Below, piece after piece: positions 1 to 7,609 of a DNA stretch of 11,753 nucleotides; positions within the stretch are counted from its first letter, which is position 1; every line of letters starts with the position of its first letter. Source of the DNA: Gammaproteobacteria bacterium (lineage in GTDB: Bacteria > Pseudomonadota > Gammaproteobacteria > SZUA-229). The notes under the pieces are model-generated. The model was not told where the DNA came from. It ran no database searches and saw only the letters and a list, made by a program, of their open reading frames with translations. The stretch is taken from positions 1 to 11,753 of the forward strand of contig JARFQK010000142.1 of assembly GCA_029287815.1 (NCBI GenBank), given 5' to 3'. A program made the position numbers and the translations under genes.

Positions 1-230
1 AGCGCCAGGTTGGTGCGAAGCAGTATCGCCGCCGCCGCGGCCAGCAGCATCTGTAGGGGCACGGGCACCCACGCAAAAAACAGGCCGACCGCGAATCCAC
101 CCGCCATCGAGCGCCGGTTGATATGCCACAGATTCGGCTCGTGAAGCACATCACCGAATATCTGCAGGTGTTTGTGCTCCTTGACCCTCGTGTGGCTGGG
201 CATGAACCGTTTTAAGAATTTGCGTGGCAT
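1..230 (-). CDS. DUF2062 domain membrane protein, 5' part only
   Basis: The minus strand reads from an ATG at 230 to the window edge and gives about 76 residues, beginning MPRKFLKRFMPSH and followed by EHKHLQIFG, EPNLWHINRRSMAGGFAVG and a hydrophobic stretch starting LFFAWVPVPLQMLLAAA. This pattern (basic N-terminus, NLWH.NRRS..GGFAVGLF, then a proline-containing membrane segment) is typical of the DUF2062 family, small inner-membrane proteins of unknown function often encoded beside comEC in gammaproteobacteria. The frame stays open upstream to a TAG near 315, but no ATG lies there and the MPRK start matches the family, so I chose 230. No strong Shine-Dalgarno is visible. The 3' end lies outside the window. 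It is transcribed divergently from comEC. Confidence 0.85.
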   Translation of the reverse strand, partial: MPRKFLKRFMPSHTRVKEHKHLQIFGDVLHEPNLWHINRRSMAGGFAVGLFFAWVPVPLQMLLAAAAAILLRTNLA

Positions 231-362
231 CAGGTCGAACTTCGCGGTTGTGATCGGCACGGCCAGGACGATTAGGATGTGATCTAAATGCAATCGGCGT
301 AAATTATGGTCCTAAACCATATTATAGGCAAACCCGCTCGAGCTGCTTGCCGTTGACAAGGG
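231..362. promoter_or_regulatory. divergent intergenic region with a palindrome and a perfect -10 hexamer
   Basis: This 132-base gap separates the DUF2062 gene (minus) from comEC (plus). On the minus strand positions 326-321 read TATAAT, a perfect -10 hexamer, with the DUF2062 start about 90 bases downstream; the -35 position at the right spacing is poor. On the plus strand TATTAT at 320-325 could serve comEC, again with a weak -35. A perfect inverted repeat, TATGGT (305-310) and ACCATA (316-321) with a 5-base spacer, sits next to these hexamers and could be an operator. A TTGACA at 353-358 lies too close to the comEC start, without a matching -10, to be convincing. Confidence 0.35.
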
Positions 363-2699
363 ATGGGTGAAACAAGGATGTTTCTGAGCGCATTATCGTT
401 TCTGTCAGGGACCGTTGGTCTGGGCCTGTTCGCCATGCTGCCGGGAAGCCTCGTCTACGTCGCGTTGCTGTTATCGGCGGGCGTCGCCTGGGTTTTCAGG
501 AAAAAATCTTATGCATTCGTGCTGGTAGTCCCGACATTGGTCTTGTCGGGTCTGGGCTGGGCGCAGTGGCATGCACTCGACTATCTCACGCACGTTCTCC
601 CCGAGTCGCTGGCCGGGCAAGACGTCGTTGTGACGGGTCGCATCGATGGCATACCGCTGACCGACACCGATAAGCAACGGTTTTTTTTCGATATCGACAG
701 TTTCGCTGCGTCTGGTCGAGTCCAGTCGATACCGCGGCGGATCAGGCTGAGCTGGTACTATGGCCAGGCCGTGCGCGCGGGTGAGACCTGGCAATTCGAG
801 GTGCGCTTGAAGCCGCCGCATGGTTTCATGAATCCCGGTGGCTTCGACTACGAGGCCTGGCTGATGCAACATGGTGTTCATGCGACAGGTTATGTCCGCA
901 CGAGCGGACTCAATCGCAAGCTCAAGTCGGCTAACCGGTATCACAGTGGCGCCGTCCGACAGCGGCTTGCGGAGCTCATAGCTGCGATTCTGGCTGGCGA
1001 ACGCTCGATCGGACTGATCACTGCACTGGCGATCGGCGATCGATCTGCGATCGATGCGCAGCAATGGCGGGTGCTGATCAATACCGGCACCAACCACCTG
1101 GTCGCGATCTCGGGGCTGCACATTGGTCTGGCCGCGGCCTTCGGTTATTGGCTGTGCCGCCGGATGCTGCCATCGTGGCTGATGCTGCGGATTCCGGCGC
1201 AGCACGTCGCGATGGTGGTCTCGCTGGTCAGCGCTTTTGTCTACGCTCTGCTCGCCGGTTTCGCAATTCCAACACAGCGAGCCTTGCTGATGCTGGTTTG
1301 CAGCGTCGCTGCGTTGTTGTTGCGGCGCAATGCGCGTTCGCTGGATGTGCTCGGATTCGCACTGATCGCGGTGCTGTCGTGGGATCCAGCGGCGGTGCTG
1401 TCTGCCGGTTTCTGGTTTTCGTTTCTCGCGGTCGCAGTGATCTTTTATGCGCTGAGTGGCCGCATTGCACGTTCGCGCTGGATGAAATGGGTTGGGATTC
1501 AGGTCGCGATCGCGCTGGCGCTGCTGCCGCTGTCGTGGTACATGTTTCAGCAGGCTTCGTTGGTCGCGCCGCTGGCCAATCTATTCATGGTGCCCTACGT
1601 CAGTTTGCTGGTGGTTCCGCTGGTATTGCTGGGTATCTTAACCCTGCCGCTATCAACGGCCGTTGCAGCTGTAATGCTGTCAACAGCCGAATTTCTGCTC
1701 AGCCTTATCTGGCCGCTGCTGCAGTGGATGGCGGATCTGCGCTACGCTCACTGGCTCAAGGCGCAGCCGGATATTGTATTGACGCTGCTGGCGCTCCTGG
1801 GTGTGGCGATCCTGCTCGCCCCGAAGCTGCGCCTGTCACGGGCCGCAGGCGTGCTGCTTTTGCTGCCGGCCGCAATCTGGGAACCGCGCTCGCCACCAGA
1901 CGGTGCTTTTGAGCTGAACGTGCTCGACGTGGGTCAGGGGCTCGCGATTGTGATCCGAACGCATTCGCACACCCTGGTCTACGATACCGGCGCGCGTTTC
2001 AGCGACAGCTTCGACAGTGGTTCGGCCGTCCTGCTGCCTTTCTTGATTAACAAGGGTGTCGACCAGATCGATCTGCTGCTGGTCAGCCACGGCGACGGCG
2101 ATCATATCGGCGGGGCGGCCTCTGTGTTGGCCGCATACCCGAAGACGCCGGTGCTCGGTCGGGGGATTGGCGATTTGAGAGCGGTATCAAAGGCGGCCTG
2201 TGCCACCGGGCAGCATTGGAACTGGGATCACGTCGAGTTTACGCTGCTCCACCCCGGTGATACCGATTACCCATCGTCCAACAACCAGTCTTGTGTGCTC
2301 AAGATCACTGGCCGGGGCGGATCCGTGCTGATCCCCGGCGACATCGAGAAAAAAGTTGAAAATCAGCTGTTATCTGGTGATCGCGCAACGCTATTGGCAG
2401 ACATCCTGATCGCGCCGCATCACGGCAGTACGACTTCATCCAGTACCGCTTTCATCACGGCGGTATCACCCCAGATCACGGTCTTCGCCGCCGGTTACCG
2501 AAACCGTTATCAGTTCCCGGCAGCGTCGATCATTGAACGCTATCACCGCGCTGGGAGCCAGATGTTCATGACGGGCCACAGCGGCGCGATCAGCATCGAA
2601 CTGCACCCCGAACACGGTATCGGGCCGGTACAGCGCTACCGCGACATGCAACGCAAATACTGGCATCATTCGGCGCCGAATTTTCGCCAAGACGGCTAA
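363..2699 (+). CDS. comEC: ComEC/Rec2 family DNA internalisation channel
   Basis: ComEC is the inner-membrane channel that carries single-stranded DNA into the cytoplasm during natural transformation. The 778 residues match the family's usual size and domain order: N-terminal membrane segments with a DUF4131-like soluble domain (about 1-200), the polytopic Competence domain (about 210-500) containing HLVAISGLHIGL near residue 245, and a C-terminal metallo-beta-lactamase-like domain opening with DVGQG (522-526). That domain keeps HGDGDH (576-581), PGDIE (658-662) and PHHGS (685-689), so a catalytically competent nuclease-like fold is plausible. Two starts are possible, ATG 363 and ATG 378; both have AAGG directly against the start codon instead of properly spaced, so the choice is unsure. 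It heads the plus-strand run. No other competence gene is visible, so active transformation cannot be inferred. Confidence 0.95.
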   Translation: MGETRMFLSALSFLSGTVGLGLFAMLPGSLVYVALLLSAGVAWVFRKKSYAFVLVVPTLVLSGLGWAQWHALDYLTHVLPESLAGQDVVVTGRIDGIPLTDTDKQRFFFDIDSFAASGRVQSIPRRIRLSWYYGQAVRAGETWQFEVRLKPPHGFMNPGGFDYEAWLMQHGVHATGYVRTSGLNRKLKSANRYHSGAVRQRLAELIAAILAGERSIGLITALAIGDRSAIDAQQWRVLINTGTNHLVAISGLHIGLAAAFGYWLCRRMLPSWLMLRIPAQHVAMVVSLVSAFVYALLAGFAIPTQRALLMLVCSVAALLLRRNARSLDVLGFALIAVLSWDPAAVLSAGFWFSFLAVAVIFYALSGRIARSRWMKWVGIQVAIALALLPLSWYMFQQASLVAPLANLFMVPYVSLLVVPLVLLGILTLPLSTAVAAVMLSTAEFLLSLIWPLLQWMADLRYAHWLKAQPDIVLTLLALLGVAILLAPKLRLSRAAGVLLLLPAAIWEPRSPPDGAFELNVLDVGQGLAIVIRTHSHTLVYDTGARFSDSFDSGSAVLLPFLINKGVDQIDLLLVSHGDGDHIGGAASVLAAYPKTPVLGRGIGDLRAVSKAACATGQHWNWDHVEFTLLHPGDTDYPSSNNQSCVLKITGRGGSVLIPGDIEKKVENQLLSGDRATLLADILIAPHHGSTTSSSTAFITAVSPQITVFAAGYRNRYQFPAASIIERYHRAGSQMFMTGHSGAISIELHPEHGIGPVQRYRDMQRKYWHHSAPNFRQDG

Positions 2700-2769
2700 A
2701 TTAAAGTATCATTAGCGGAAAAGGGCGTGGCCCGCTGATAATTATAAACATAACGGTTACAGGTGGGAT

Positions 2770-3387
2770 GTGTTTGAGTTGGTGAAATCCGGCGGCTGGT
2801 TGATGCTGCCGATAATCTTGTGTTCTGTCATTTCTATTTCAATCATTGTCGAACGGTTTTGGAGCCTGCAGCGCGAAAAGGTCTTGCCCAAGCATCTGGT
2901 CGCATCGGTCTGGCACATGATCAAGACCGGCAAGCTCGATCCCTCGAAGATCGAGGAGGTCGGCAGGCAGTCGGCGCTTGGGAAAGTGCTGACTGCAGGC
3001 ATTAACAACAGGCAGTATCGGCGTGAGCGCATCAAGGAGAGCATCGAGGAGCGTGGTCGCGAAGTGGTGCACGACCTCGAGCGCTTTCTGAGTCCGTTGG
3101 GCACGATAGCTTCGATTTCGCCGCTACTCGGTTTGCTGGGCACGGTCGTGGGTATGATCAAGGTTTTTACGGCGATTACGACGCATGGCGTAGGTGACCC
3201 GACCGTATTGGCCAATGGCATATCCCAGGCAATGATCACGACGGCGGCTGGTCTGTCGGTGGCTATCGTGAGTCTGGTTTTCTATCGCTACTTCAGACGC
3301 CGCGTCGACACGATTGTCGTCGAGATCGAACGTGAGGCAATCAAGATGGTCGATGTAATCCACAAAAATCGCGAAAAGCCAGCATGA
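2770..3387 (+). CDS. exbB: ExbB/TolQ/MotA-family proton channel protein
   Basis: This 205-residue protein has the three-segment layout of ExbB/TolQ: an N-terminal membrane helix (about 9-30), a cytoplasmic domain rich in charged residues, then two helices around SPLLGLLGTVVGM (about 117-129) and ITTAAGLSVAIVSLVFY (about 153-169). Such proteins form a pentameric channel around ExbD and convert proton flow into work on TonB-type or lipid-handling partners. The start is GTG at 2770, preceded by AGGTGG at 2761-2766; the overlapping ATG at 2768 is in another frame and stops at once. It follows comEC after 70 bases and overlaps exbD by 4 bases. No tonB is present in the window. The partner could be TonB or a system specific to the envelope; the symbol states family membership, not proven function. 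Confidence 0.9.
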   Translation: MFELVKSGGWLMLPIILCSVISISIIVERFWSLQREKVLPKHLVASVWHMIKTGKLDPSKIEEVGRQSALGKVLTAGINNRQYRRERIKESIEERGREVVHDLERFLSPLGTIASISPLLGLLGTVVGMIKVFTAITTHGVGDPTVLANGISQAMITTAAGLSVAIVSLVFYRYFRRRVDTIVVEIEREAIKMVDVIHKNREKPA

Positions 3388-3806
3388 ATCTCCGCCCCAA
3401 TCGAACTGACGAACGGGTCGACATAAACCTGACACCATTGATCGACGTGGTCTTTCTGTTGCTGATATTCTTCATGGTGTCGACGACCTTTGACCGCCAC
3501 GCGAAACTCAAGGTCGACTTGCCTGAGGCCAGCACGAAGTCGAGCCAGCAGCAACAAAAACCGATCGTGCTGTCGATCGACGCGAAAGGCAACTACTATA
3601 TCAACGATCGCCAACTGGTGAACACCAAACTCGAGACCTTGAAAATCGCGTTGCGAAAAACGGCCGCAGAAGCCGGCGATAAAGATGTTTCGCTGGTGTT
3701 GCGGGCCGATGCGAAGACACCGCACCAGTCGGTGGTCAGAGCTATGGACGCGGCGTCTCAACTGGGCCTGACCCGGCTCTCCATCGCGACCGTCGAATCC
3801 AACTGA
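3384..3806 (+). CDS. exbD: ExbD/TolR-family biopolymer transport protein
   Basis: The 140-residue protein shows the ExbD/TolR pattern: a short cytoplasmic N-terminus, NLTPLIDVVFLLLIFFMV at about 15-32 as the single membrane helix, and a periplasmic domain of about 100 residues. Asp21 in this helix is at the position of the conserved aspartate that carries protons in the family. The periplasmic part contains LRADAKTPHQSVVRAMDAA, a typical ExbD C-terminal region. Its ATG overlaps the exbB stop as ATGA at 3384-3387, which suggests translational coupling and a fixed stoichiometry. msbA begins 21 bases after its stop. The pair probably works as one motor; linkage to msbA and lpxK suggests an envelope role, but this is inference. 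Confidence 0.92.
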   Translation: MNLRPNRTDERVDINLTPLIDVVFLLLIFFMVSTTFDRHAKLKVDLPEASTKSSQQQQKPIVLSIDAKGNYYINDRQLVNTKLETLKIALRKTAAEAGDKDVSLVLRADAKTPHQSVVRAMDAASQLGLTRLSIATVESN

Positions 3807-3827
3807 CTGAACTGATGCTTTTGACAG

Positions 3828-5588
3828 ATGAGTATCGGTAAAAGCGTTCATCCTGAAGCGGGCAAATACTACCGGCGCCTATTGACGATGGCGTTCGTGC
3901 ACTGGCAGATGTTTGCGATATCGATCGTTGGCATGATTCTGGTCGCGGGTACGGACACTGCGATCGCTGCCTACATGAAGCCGCTGATGGATGATGGTTT
4001 CGTCGATCGCGATCCGGAAACGATTCGTCTGCTGCCTTTGATACTGATCGTAATCTTCGTTGTGCGGGTGTTCGCAATGTTCATCTCGATGTATTGCATC
4101 AGCTGGGTCGGACGCAAGGTCATCATGGAACTGCGCCAGCGCATGTTCAGCAAAATATTGTTGCTGCCAAAGGCTTTCTATGACAACGCGACCAGCGGTG
4201 AGATCATCTCCAAGTTCACGTTCGATGTTGAGCAGGTGGCCAATGCGTCGACCAAGGCGATAACGATCATCGTTCGCGACACGTTCACGGTGATTGGTAT
4301 TCTGGCCTGGATGTTTTATCTAAGCGTGTCGTTGACGTTGTTGCTGCTGACCACCGGACCGCTGATCGCGCTGTTGATCACTTTTGTGACCAAGAAATTC
4401 CGCAAATTGAGCAAACGCATTCAACGCAGTATCGGTGATGTTTCCAGGATCGTCGAGGAGTCGATCAAGGCGCACATTGTGGTCAAGGTGTTCGGCGGAC
4501 GTGCGTACGAGGAATCCCAGTTCCATAAGATCAATGACCAGAATCGCCGGCAGAACATGCGGATGATCGCAACCCAGGCGTTGAGCACCCCGACGATTCG
4601 TCTGATCGTCGGCATTGGCCTGGCCGCGATCATTTTTCTGGTCACCCGAGATGAGGCGATGGCTATTGTCACGCCGGGTACCTTCGCATCCTATATGGTG
4701 TCGCTGACTTTCTTGTTCGGCCCGGTCAAACGACTGGCCGACGTGAATGTCGACCTGCAACGCGGGATCGCCGCCGCTGAAAGCGTGTTCAAGCTGACGG
4801 ATCTGGACGATGAGCGCGATGAAGGTAGCTACGAGGCGGCGCGGGTCCGAGGCGATATCGCGTTCAGTCATGTGTCGTTCCGATACCGCAATGCCCGTGA
4901 AAACGCGCTGACCGACATCGACTTGACTGTGAGTGCGGGTGAGACGGTTGCATTTGTCGGCCGTTCAGGAAGTGGGAAATCGACCCTGTTGAATCTGCTG
5001 CCGCGGTTGTACGACGTGACCGAAGGTTCGATCGCGCTCGACGGCAGCGATATCCGCGACTATCGATTGGAGAACCTGCGCGGTCATATCGCGTTTGTCG
5101 GCCAGGATGTGGTGCTGTTCAATGACACGGTCGCACACAATATCGCTTACGGCTCGATGCGCGATGTGGACATCGAGCAAATCGAACAGGCGGCCCGATC
5201 GGCCTACGCGGACGAATTCATCACGCAGCTGAGCAATGGTTACCAGACCATGGTTGGGGAGCGTGGCATGATGCTATCGGGCGGCCAGCGTCAACGTATC
5301 GCAATCGCCCGGGCGCTGCTGGCGGATGCACCGGTGTTGATCCTGGATGAGGCGACATCGGCACTCGATACCGAGTCCGAGCGGTTCATCCAGTCATCGC
5401 TGGATGCACTGATGCAAAACCGTACCACACTGGTGATCGCCCACCGGCTTTCGACGATCGAGAATGCCGACAAGATCGTCGTGCTGGATCAGGGCCGCAT
5501 GGTTGAAACGGGTACCCATCGTCAATTGCTGGACCAAAATGGACATTATGCGGCACTGCATCAGATGCAGTTTGCATCGCAGAGTTGA
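3828..5588 (+). CDS. msbA: lipid A export ATP-binding/permease protein MsbA
   Basis: MsbA is the inner-membrane ABC exporter that flips core-lipid A from the inner to the outer leaflet using ATP. The 586 residues fit the family (E. coli about 582). Residues 1 to about 320 carry six predicted membrane helices; the nucleotide-binding domain follows with Walker A GRSGSGKST (378-386), the Q-loop in FVGQDVVLFND, the signature LSGGQ (483-487), Walker B VLILDEATSALD with Asp507 and Glu508, and the switch histidine His539 in VIAHRLSTIE. All ATPase motifs are intact. The ATG at 3828 lies 21 bases after exbD with only a weak ribosome site. Its TGA overlaps the lpxK start by one base. The homodimeric half-transporter architecture and linkage to lpxK support MsbA over other ABC exporters. 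Confidence 0.95.
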   Translation: MSIGKSVHPEAGKYYRRLLTMAFVHWQMFAISIVGMILVAGTDTAIAAYMKPLMDDGFVDRDPETIRLLPLILIVIFVVRVFAMFISMYCISWVGRKVIMELRQRMFSKILLLPKAFYDNATSGEIISKFTFDVEQVANASTKAITIIVRDTFTVIGILAWMFYLSVSLTLLLLTTGPLIALLITFVTKKFRKLSKRIQRSIGDVSRIVEESIKAHIVVKVFGGRAYEESQFHKINDQNRRQNMRMIATQALSTPTIRLIVGIGLAAIIFLVTRDEAMAIVTPGTFASYMVSLTFLFGPVKRLADVNVDLQRGIAAAESVFKLTDLDDERDEGSYEAARVRGDIAFSHVSFRYRNARENALTDIDLTVSAGETVAFVGRSGSGKSTLLNLLPRLYDVTEGSIALDGSDIRDYRLENLRGHIAFVGQDVVLFNDTVAHNIAYGSMRDVDIEQIEQAARSAYADEFITQLSNGYQTMVGERGMMLSGGQRQRIAIARALLADAPVLILDEATSALDTESERFIQSSLDALMQNRTTLVIAHRLSTIENADKIVVLDQGRMVETGTHRQLLDQNGHYAALHQMQFASQS

Positions 5589-6580
5589 TGAAAAGGCTGG
5601 ATCACTACTGGTACCGTCAGAACCCGGTTGCGTGGTTGCTGTTGCCGCTCTCGCTGCTGTTTTGCAGTGTTGCGATGCTGCGGCGCTATTGCTACCTCAA
5701 CGGCTGGCTGGCTCGTGGCGGCGTAAGCTTGCCCGTGGTGGTCGTTGGCAACATCTCGGTCGGAGGCACCGGCAAAACACCGCTGATTATCGGTCTGTGC
5801 GACTACCTGCGGCAACATGGTTTTAAGCCTGGCGTAATCAGCCGGGGCTATGGTGCGACGACCTGCGGCGAACACGACGTGGCTGCGCAAGATGATGCGT
5901 CAATTGCCGGGGACGAACCCCTCTTGATCAAACGGCGTACGGGCTGTCCGGTCGTCATCGGCCGGGACCGGGTCGCCGCCGCACGTAAGCTGGTGGCCGA
6001 GCACGATTGCGATGTGGTTTTGAGCGACGATGGCATGCAACATTATCGCCTGCGCCGGGATATCGAAATTGCCGTGGTCGACTCAGACAGGCGCTTCGGC
6101 AACGGCTTTTGTCTTCCGGCGGGGCCGCTTCGCGAGACGCAGGCCAGGCTGGGTACGGTTGACATCGTGGTCTATCACGGTGACATTAACGCTGACTACC
6201 ACTTCTCATTGGAATTTGAGCATGCGGTCAACCTGCTCAGCGGCGAGACGAAGCCGATCAGCGCTTTCTGCAGCGCGCGCGTTCACGCGGTTGCAGGCAT
6301 TGGTCATCCGCAACGGTTTTTCGAACAATTGCGCGAGCAGGGATTGAGCGTGATTGAGCATGCCTTCCCCGACCATCACCGTTTTATCGCTGATGATATC
6401 GTCTTCGCTGATCGTCTACCGGTTCTGATGACAGAAAAAGATGCGGTAAAATGCGCTCAACTGCAGACTGACCGTGAGCCTGAGCGGGCTTTGGACGATT
6501 GCTGGTACGTGCCGGCTAAGGCGCGCTTATCCAGCCGATTGGGCCCCCACCTGGTGGAGCTGATCCGACAACGCCGATGA
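5588..6580 (+). CDS. lpxK: tetraacyldisaccharide 4'-kinase LpxK
   Basis: LpxK phosphorylates the 4' position of the lipid A disaccharide at the inner face of the inner membrane, the step that makes lipid IVA. The protein has an N-terminal hydrophobic helix (about 13-32), the P-loop in VVGNISVGGTGKTPL with GGTGKT at about 59-64, ISRGYG after it, VVLSDDGMQHYRL, and the family C-terminus with TEKDAVKC. I start it at ATG 5588, giving 330 residues and a one-base overlap (TGATG) with the msbA stop; a TTG three bases upstream would add one residue and is less likely. It ends in a 4-base overlap with the Trm112 gene. Length and motifs are normal for the family. Confidence 0.95.
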   Translation: MKRLDHYWYRQNPVAWLLLPLSLLFCSVAMLRRYCYLNGWLARGGVSLPVVVVGNISVGGTGKTPLIIGLCDYLRQHGFKPGVISRGYGATTCGEHDVAAQDDASIAGDEPLLIKRRTGCPVVIGRDRVAAARKLVAEHDCDVVLSDDGMQHYRLRRDIEIAVVDSDRRFGNGFCLPAGPLRETQARLGTVDIVVYHGDINADYHFSLEFEHAVNLLSGETKPISAFCSARVHAVAGIGHPQRFFEQLREQGLSVIEHAFPDHHRFIADDIVFADRLPVLMTEKDAVKCAQLQTDREPERALDDCWYVPAKARLSSRLGPHLVELIRQRR

Positions 6581-6753
6581 ACAAAAAACTTCTCGACGTA
6601 CTCGTGTGCCCGGTCTGCAGCGCTAGACTCCGTTACAACAGGAAGACTTCGGAGCTCGAATGCAGACATGATCAGCTCGCCTTTCCGGTTCGCGAGGGTG
6701 TGCCAATATTACTGGCCATGGACGCTCGGCCATTGTCGCGTGACCGGTCGTGA
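6577..6753 (+). CDS. Trm112/YcaR-family small zinc-ribbon-like protein (58 aa)
   Basis: A 58-residue ORF begins MNKKLLDVLVCPVC and contains LECRHDQLAFPVREGVPILL followed by ARPL. This matches the bacterial Trm112-like family (E. coli YcaR, about 60 residues), which is normally encoded between lpxK and kdsB. Cysteines 11, 14 and 29 are present; as in YcaR there is no clear fourth cysteine, and His31 is nearby. Eukaryotic and archaeal Trm112 activate methyltransferases by binding them; the bacterial role is less clear. Its ATG overlaps the lpxK TGA as ATGA (6577-6580), which makes coupled translation likely. Its neighbour rlmKL encodes methyltransferases, but nothing in the sequence shows that they interact. 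Confidence 0.9.
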   Translation: MNKKLLDVLVCPVCSARLRYNRKTSELECRHDQLAFPVREGVPILLAMDARPLSRDRS

Positions 6754-6760
6754 TGGCGTC

Positions 6761-6826
6761 AGCCCGCATTTCTCACCAGGCGGGAACTCCTGCGCCTGCT
6801 CCCCTGATCCTGGTGAGAAATGCAGG
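6761..6826. repeat. palindromic repeat, copy 1 (long hairpin between trm112 and kdsB)
   Basis: Arms GCATTTCTCACCAGG (6766-6780) and CCTGGTGAGAAATGC (6809-6823) are perfect 15-base reverse complements around a 28-base loop; two more pairs form outside one mismatch (6763-6764 with 6825-6826). The stretch 6788-6823 recurs at 9943-9978 with 34 of 36 bases identical, and 6761-6780 is the exact reverse complement of 9964-9983 (20 of 20). It is therefore a dispersed repeat and not a private terminator. There is no U-tract after the stem. The element fills nearly all of the 80-base gap before kdsB. Confidence 0.85.
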
Positions 6827-6836
6827 TTAAACTGTG
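6824..6836 (+). promoter_or_regulatory. kdsB ribosome binding site at the repeat edge
   Basis: AGG at 6824-6826 lies 7 bases before the GTG start of kdsB at 6834. These bases directly adjoin the perfect stem of the upstream hairpin, and two of them (6825-6826) can pair with 6763-6764. Folding of the repeat in mRNA could thus limit ribosome access to kdsB. A second GTG at 6840 is an alternative start. Confidence 0.5.
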
Positions 6837-7589
6837 ACTGTGGAAGAATACAAAATCGTCATACCCGCGCGCTATGAATCCAGTCGTTTTCCTGGAAAAC
6901 CACTGGCGGATATTCATGGCAAGCCGATGATTCAGCGCGTTTATGAAGCTGCCCTCGAGGCGGGCGCTACGGATATCGTGATCGCTACCGACAATGACCT
7001 GATCGCTCTGGCTGCGGAAGAATTCGGCGCGTCAGTCTGTATGACCCTGGAGGAGCATCATTCCGGGACGGATCGATTGAGCGAAGTGGTCGACAAACTC
7101 GGTTGGCCGGATGACACGGTTGTTGTCAACCTGCAGGCCGACGAACCGCTGACGCCGCCAGCCATTGTCACTCAGGTAGCAGTCAACTTATTGAAACATC
7201 CGCAAGCCGATTGCGCGACCTTGTACACAGGCTTGTCTGCTGAAGATGCGGTCGATCCTCATATTGTCAAAGTGGTCACGGATGTCAACGGAATGGCTTT
7301 GTACTTCAGCCGGTCTTTGATTCCGTACATTCGGGACCCTGATCATGACCCGGTGTCTCGGCTGCTGTTCAAACGCCACCTTGGTCTCTATGCTTACAGG
7401 GCCGGCCTGCTGCGATCGTTCCGCAAGATGAAGCCCTGTGAAATAGAAATGGCGGAGAAGCTCGAGCAACTGCGCTTGATGTTCTTTGGAATGAGAATAC
7501 ACGTTGATCAGGCCGCCGCCGTCCCCGGCCACGGAGTCGATACACCGGCAGATCTGGAACGGGTCAAAGCGTCAATCATCCCTGCTTGA
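6834..7589 (+). CDS. kdsB: 3-deoxy-manno-octulosonate cytidylyltransferase (CMP-Kdo synthetase)
   Basis: KdsB activates Kdo with CTP to give CMP-Kdo, the donor for Kdo transfer to lipid A precursor in the cytoplasm. The 251-residue protein matches family length. The N-terminus holds IPARYESSRFPGKPL (about 10-24), the nucleotide-binding signature; ATD at about 52; HHSGTDRLSEVV; NLQADEPL (99-106), with Asp103 at the metal-binding aspartate position; FKRHLGLYAYRAG; KLEQLR; and VPGHGVDTPADLERV at the C-terminus. Two positions differ from the commonest form I know: NVQGDEP is here NLQADEP, and RLPGKPL is RFPGKPL. The start is GTG 6834 (or GTG 6840). Upstream sits a repeat hairpin instead of a coupled overlap. 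Some relatives use 8-amino-Kdo; the sequence alone does not settle this. Confidence 0.93.
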   Translation: MTVEEYKIVIPARYESSRFPGKPLADIHGKPMIQRVYEAALEAGATDIVIATDNDLIALAAEEFGASVCMTLEEHHSGTDRLSEVVDKLGWPDDTVVVNLQADEPLTPPAIVTQVAVNLLKHPQADCATLYTGLSAEDAVDPHIVKVVTDVNGMALYFSRSLIPYIRDPDHDPVSRLLFKRHLGLYAYRAGLLRSFRKMKPCEIEMAEKLEQLRLMFFGMRIHVDQAAAVPGHGVDTPADLERVKASIIPA

Positions 7590-7609
7590 TCAGCACATCA
7601 GGTCGCAAA

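Noticed and set aside
353..382. TTGACA as the -35 box of a comEC promoter
   Set aside because: The matching -10 position would fall inside the coding sequence near the second start codon and lacks a TATAAT-like hexamer.
1027..1056. Cluster of three CGATCG palindromes inside comEC
   Set aside because: It lies in conserved coding sequence (AIGDRSAID) and CGATCG/GATC is frequent in these genes, so codon use explains it.
471..1205. 244-codon minus-strand ORF opposite comEC, and the 282-codon plus-strand frame at 1064-1912
   Set aside because: Both lie inside comEC, show no recognisable domain and have compositions typical of shadow frames in GC-rich coding DNA.
3288..3851. 187-codon minus-strand ORF opposite exbD
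   Set aside because: It is antisense to a well-supported exbD-like gene and spans gene boundaries without any domain signal.
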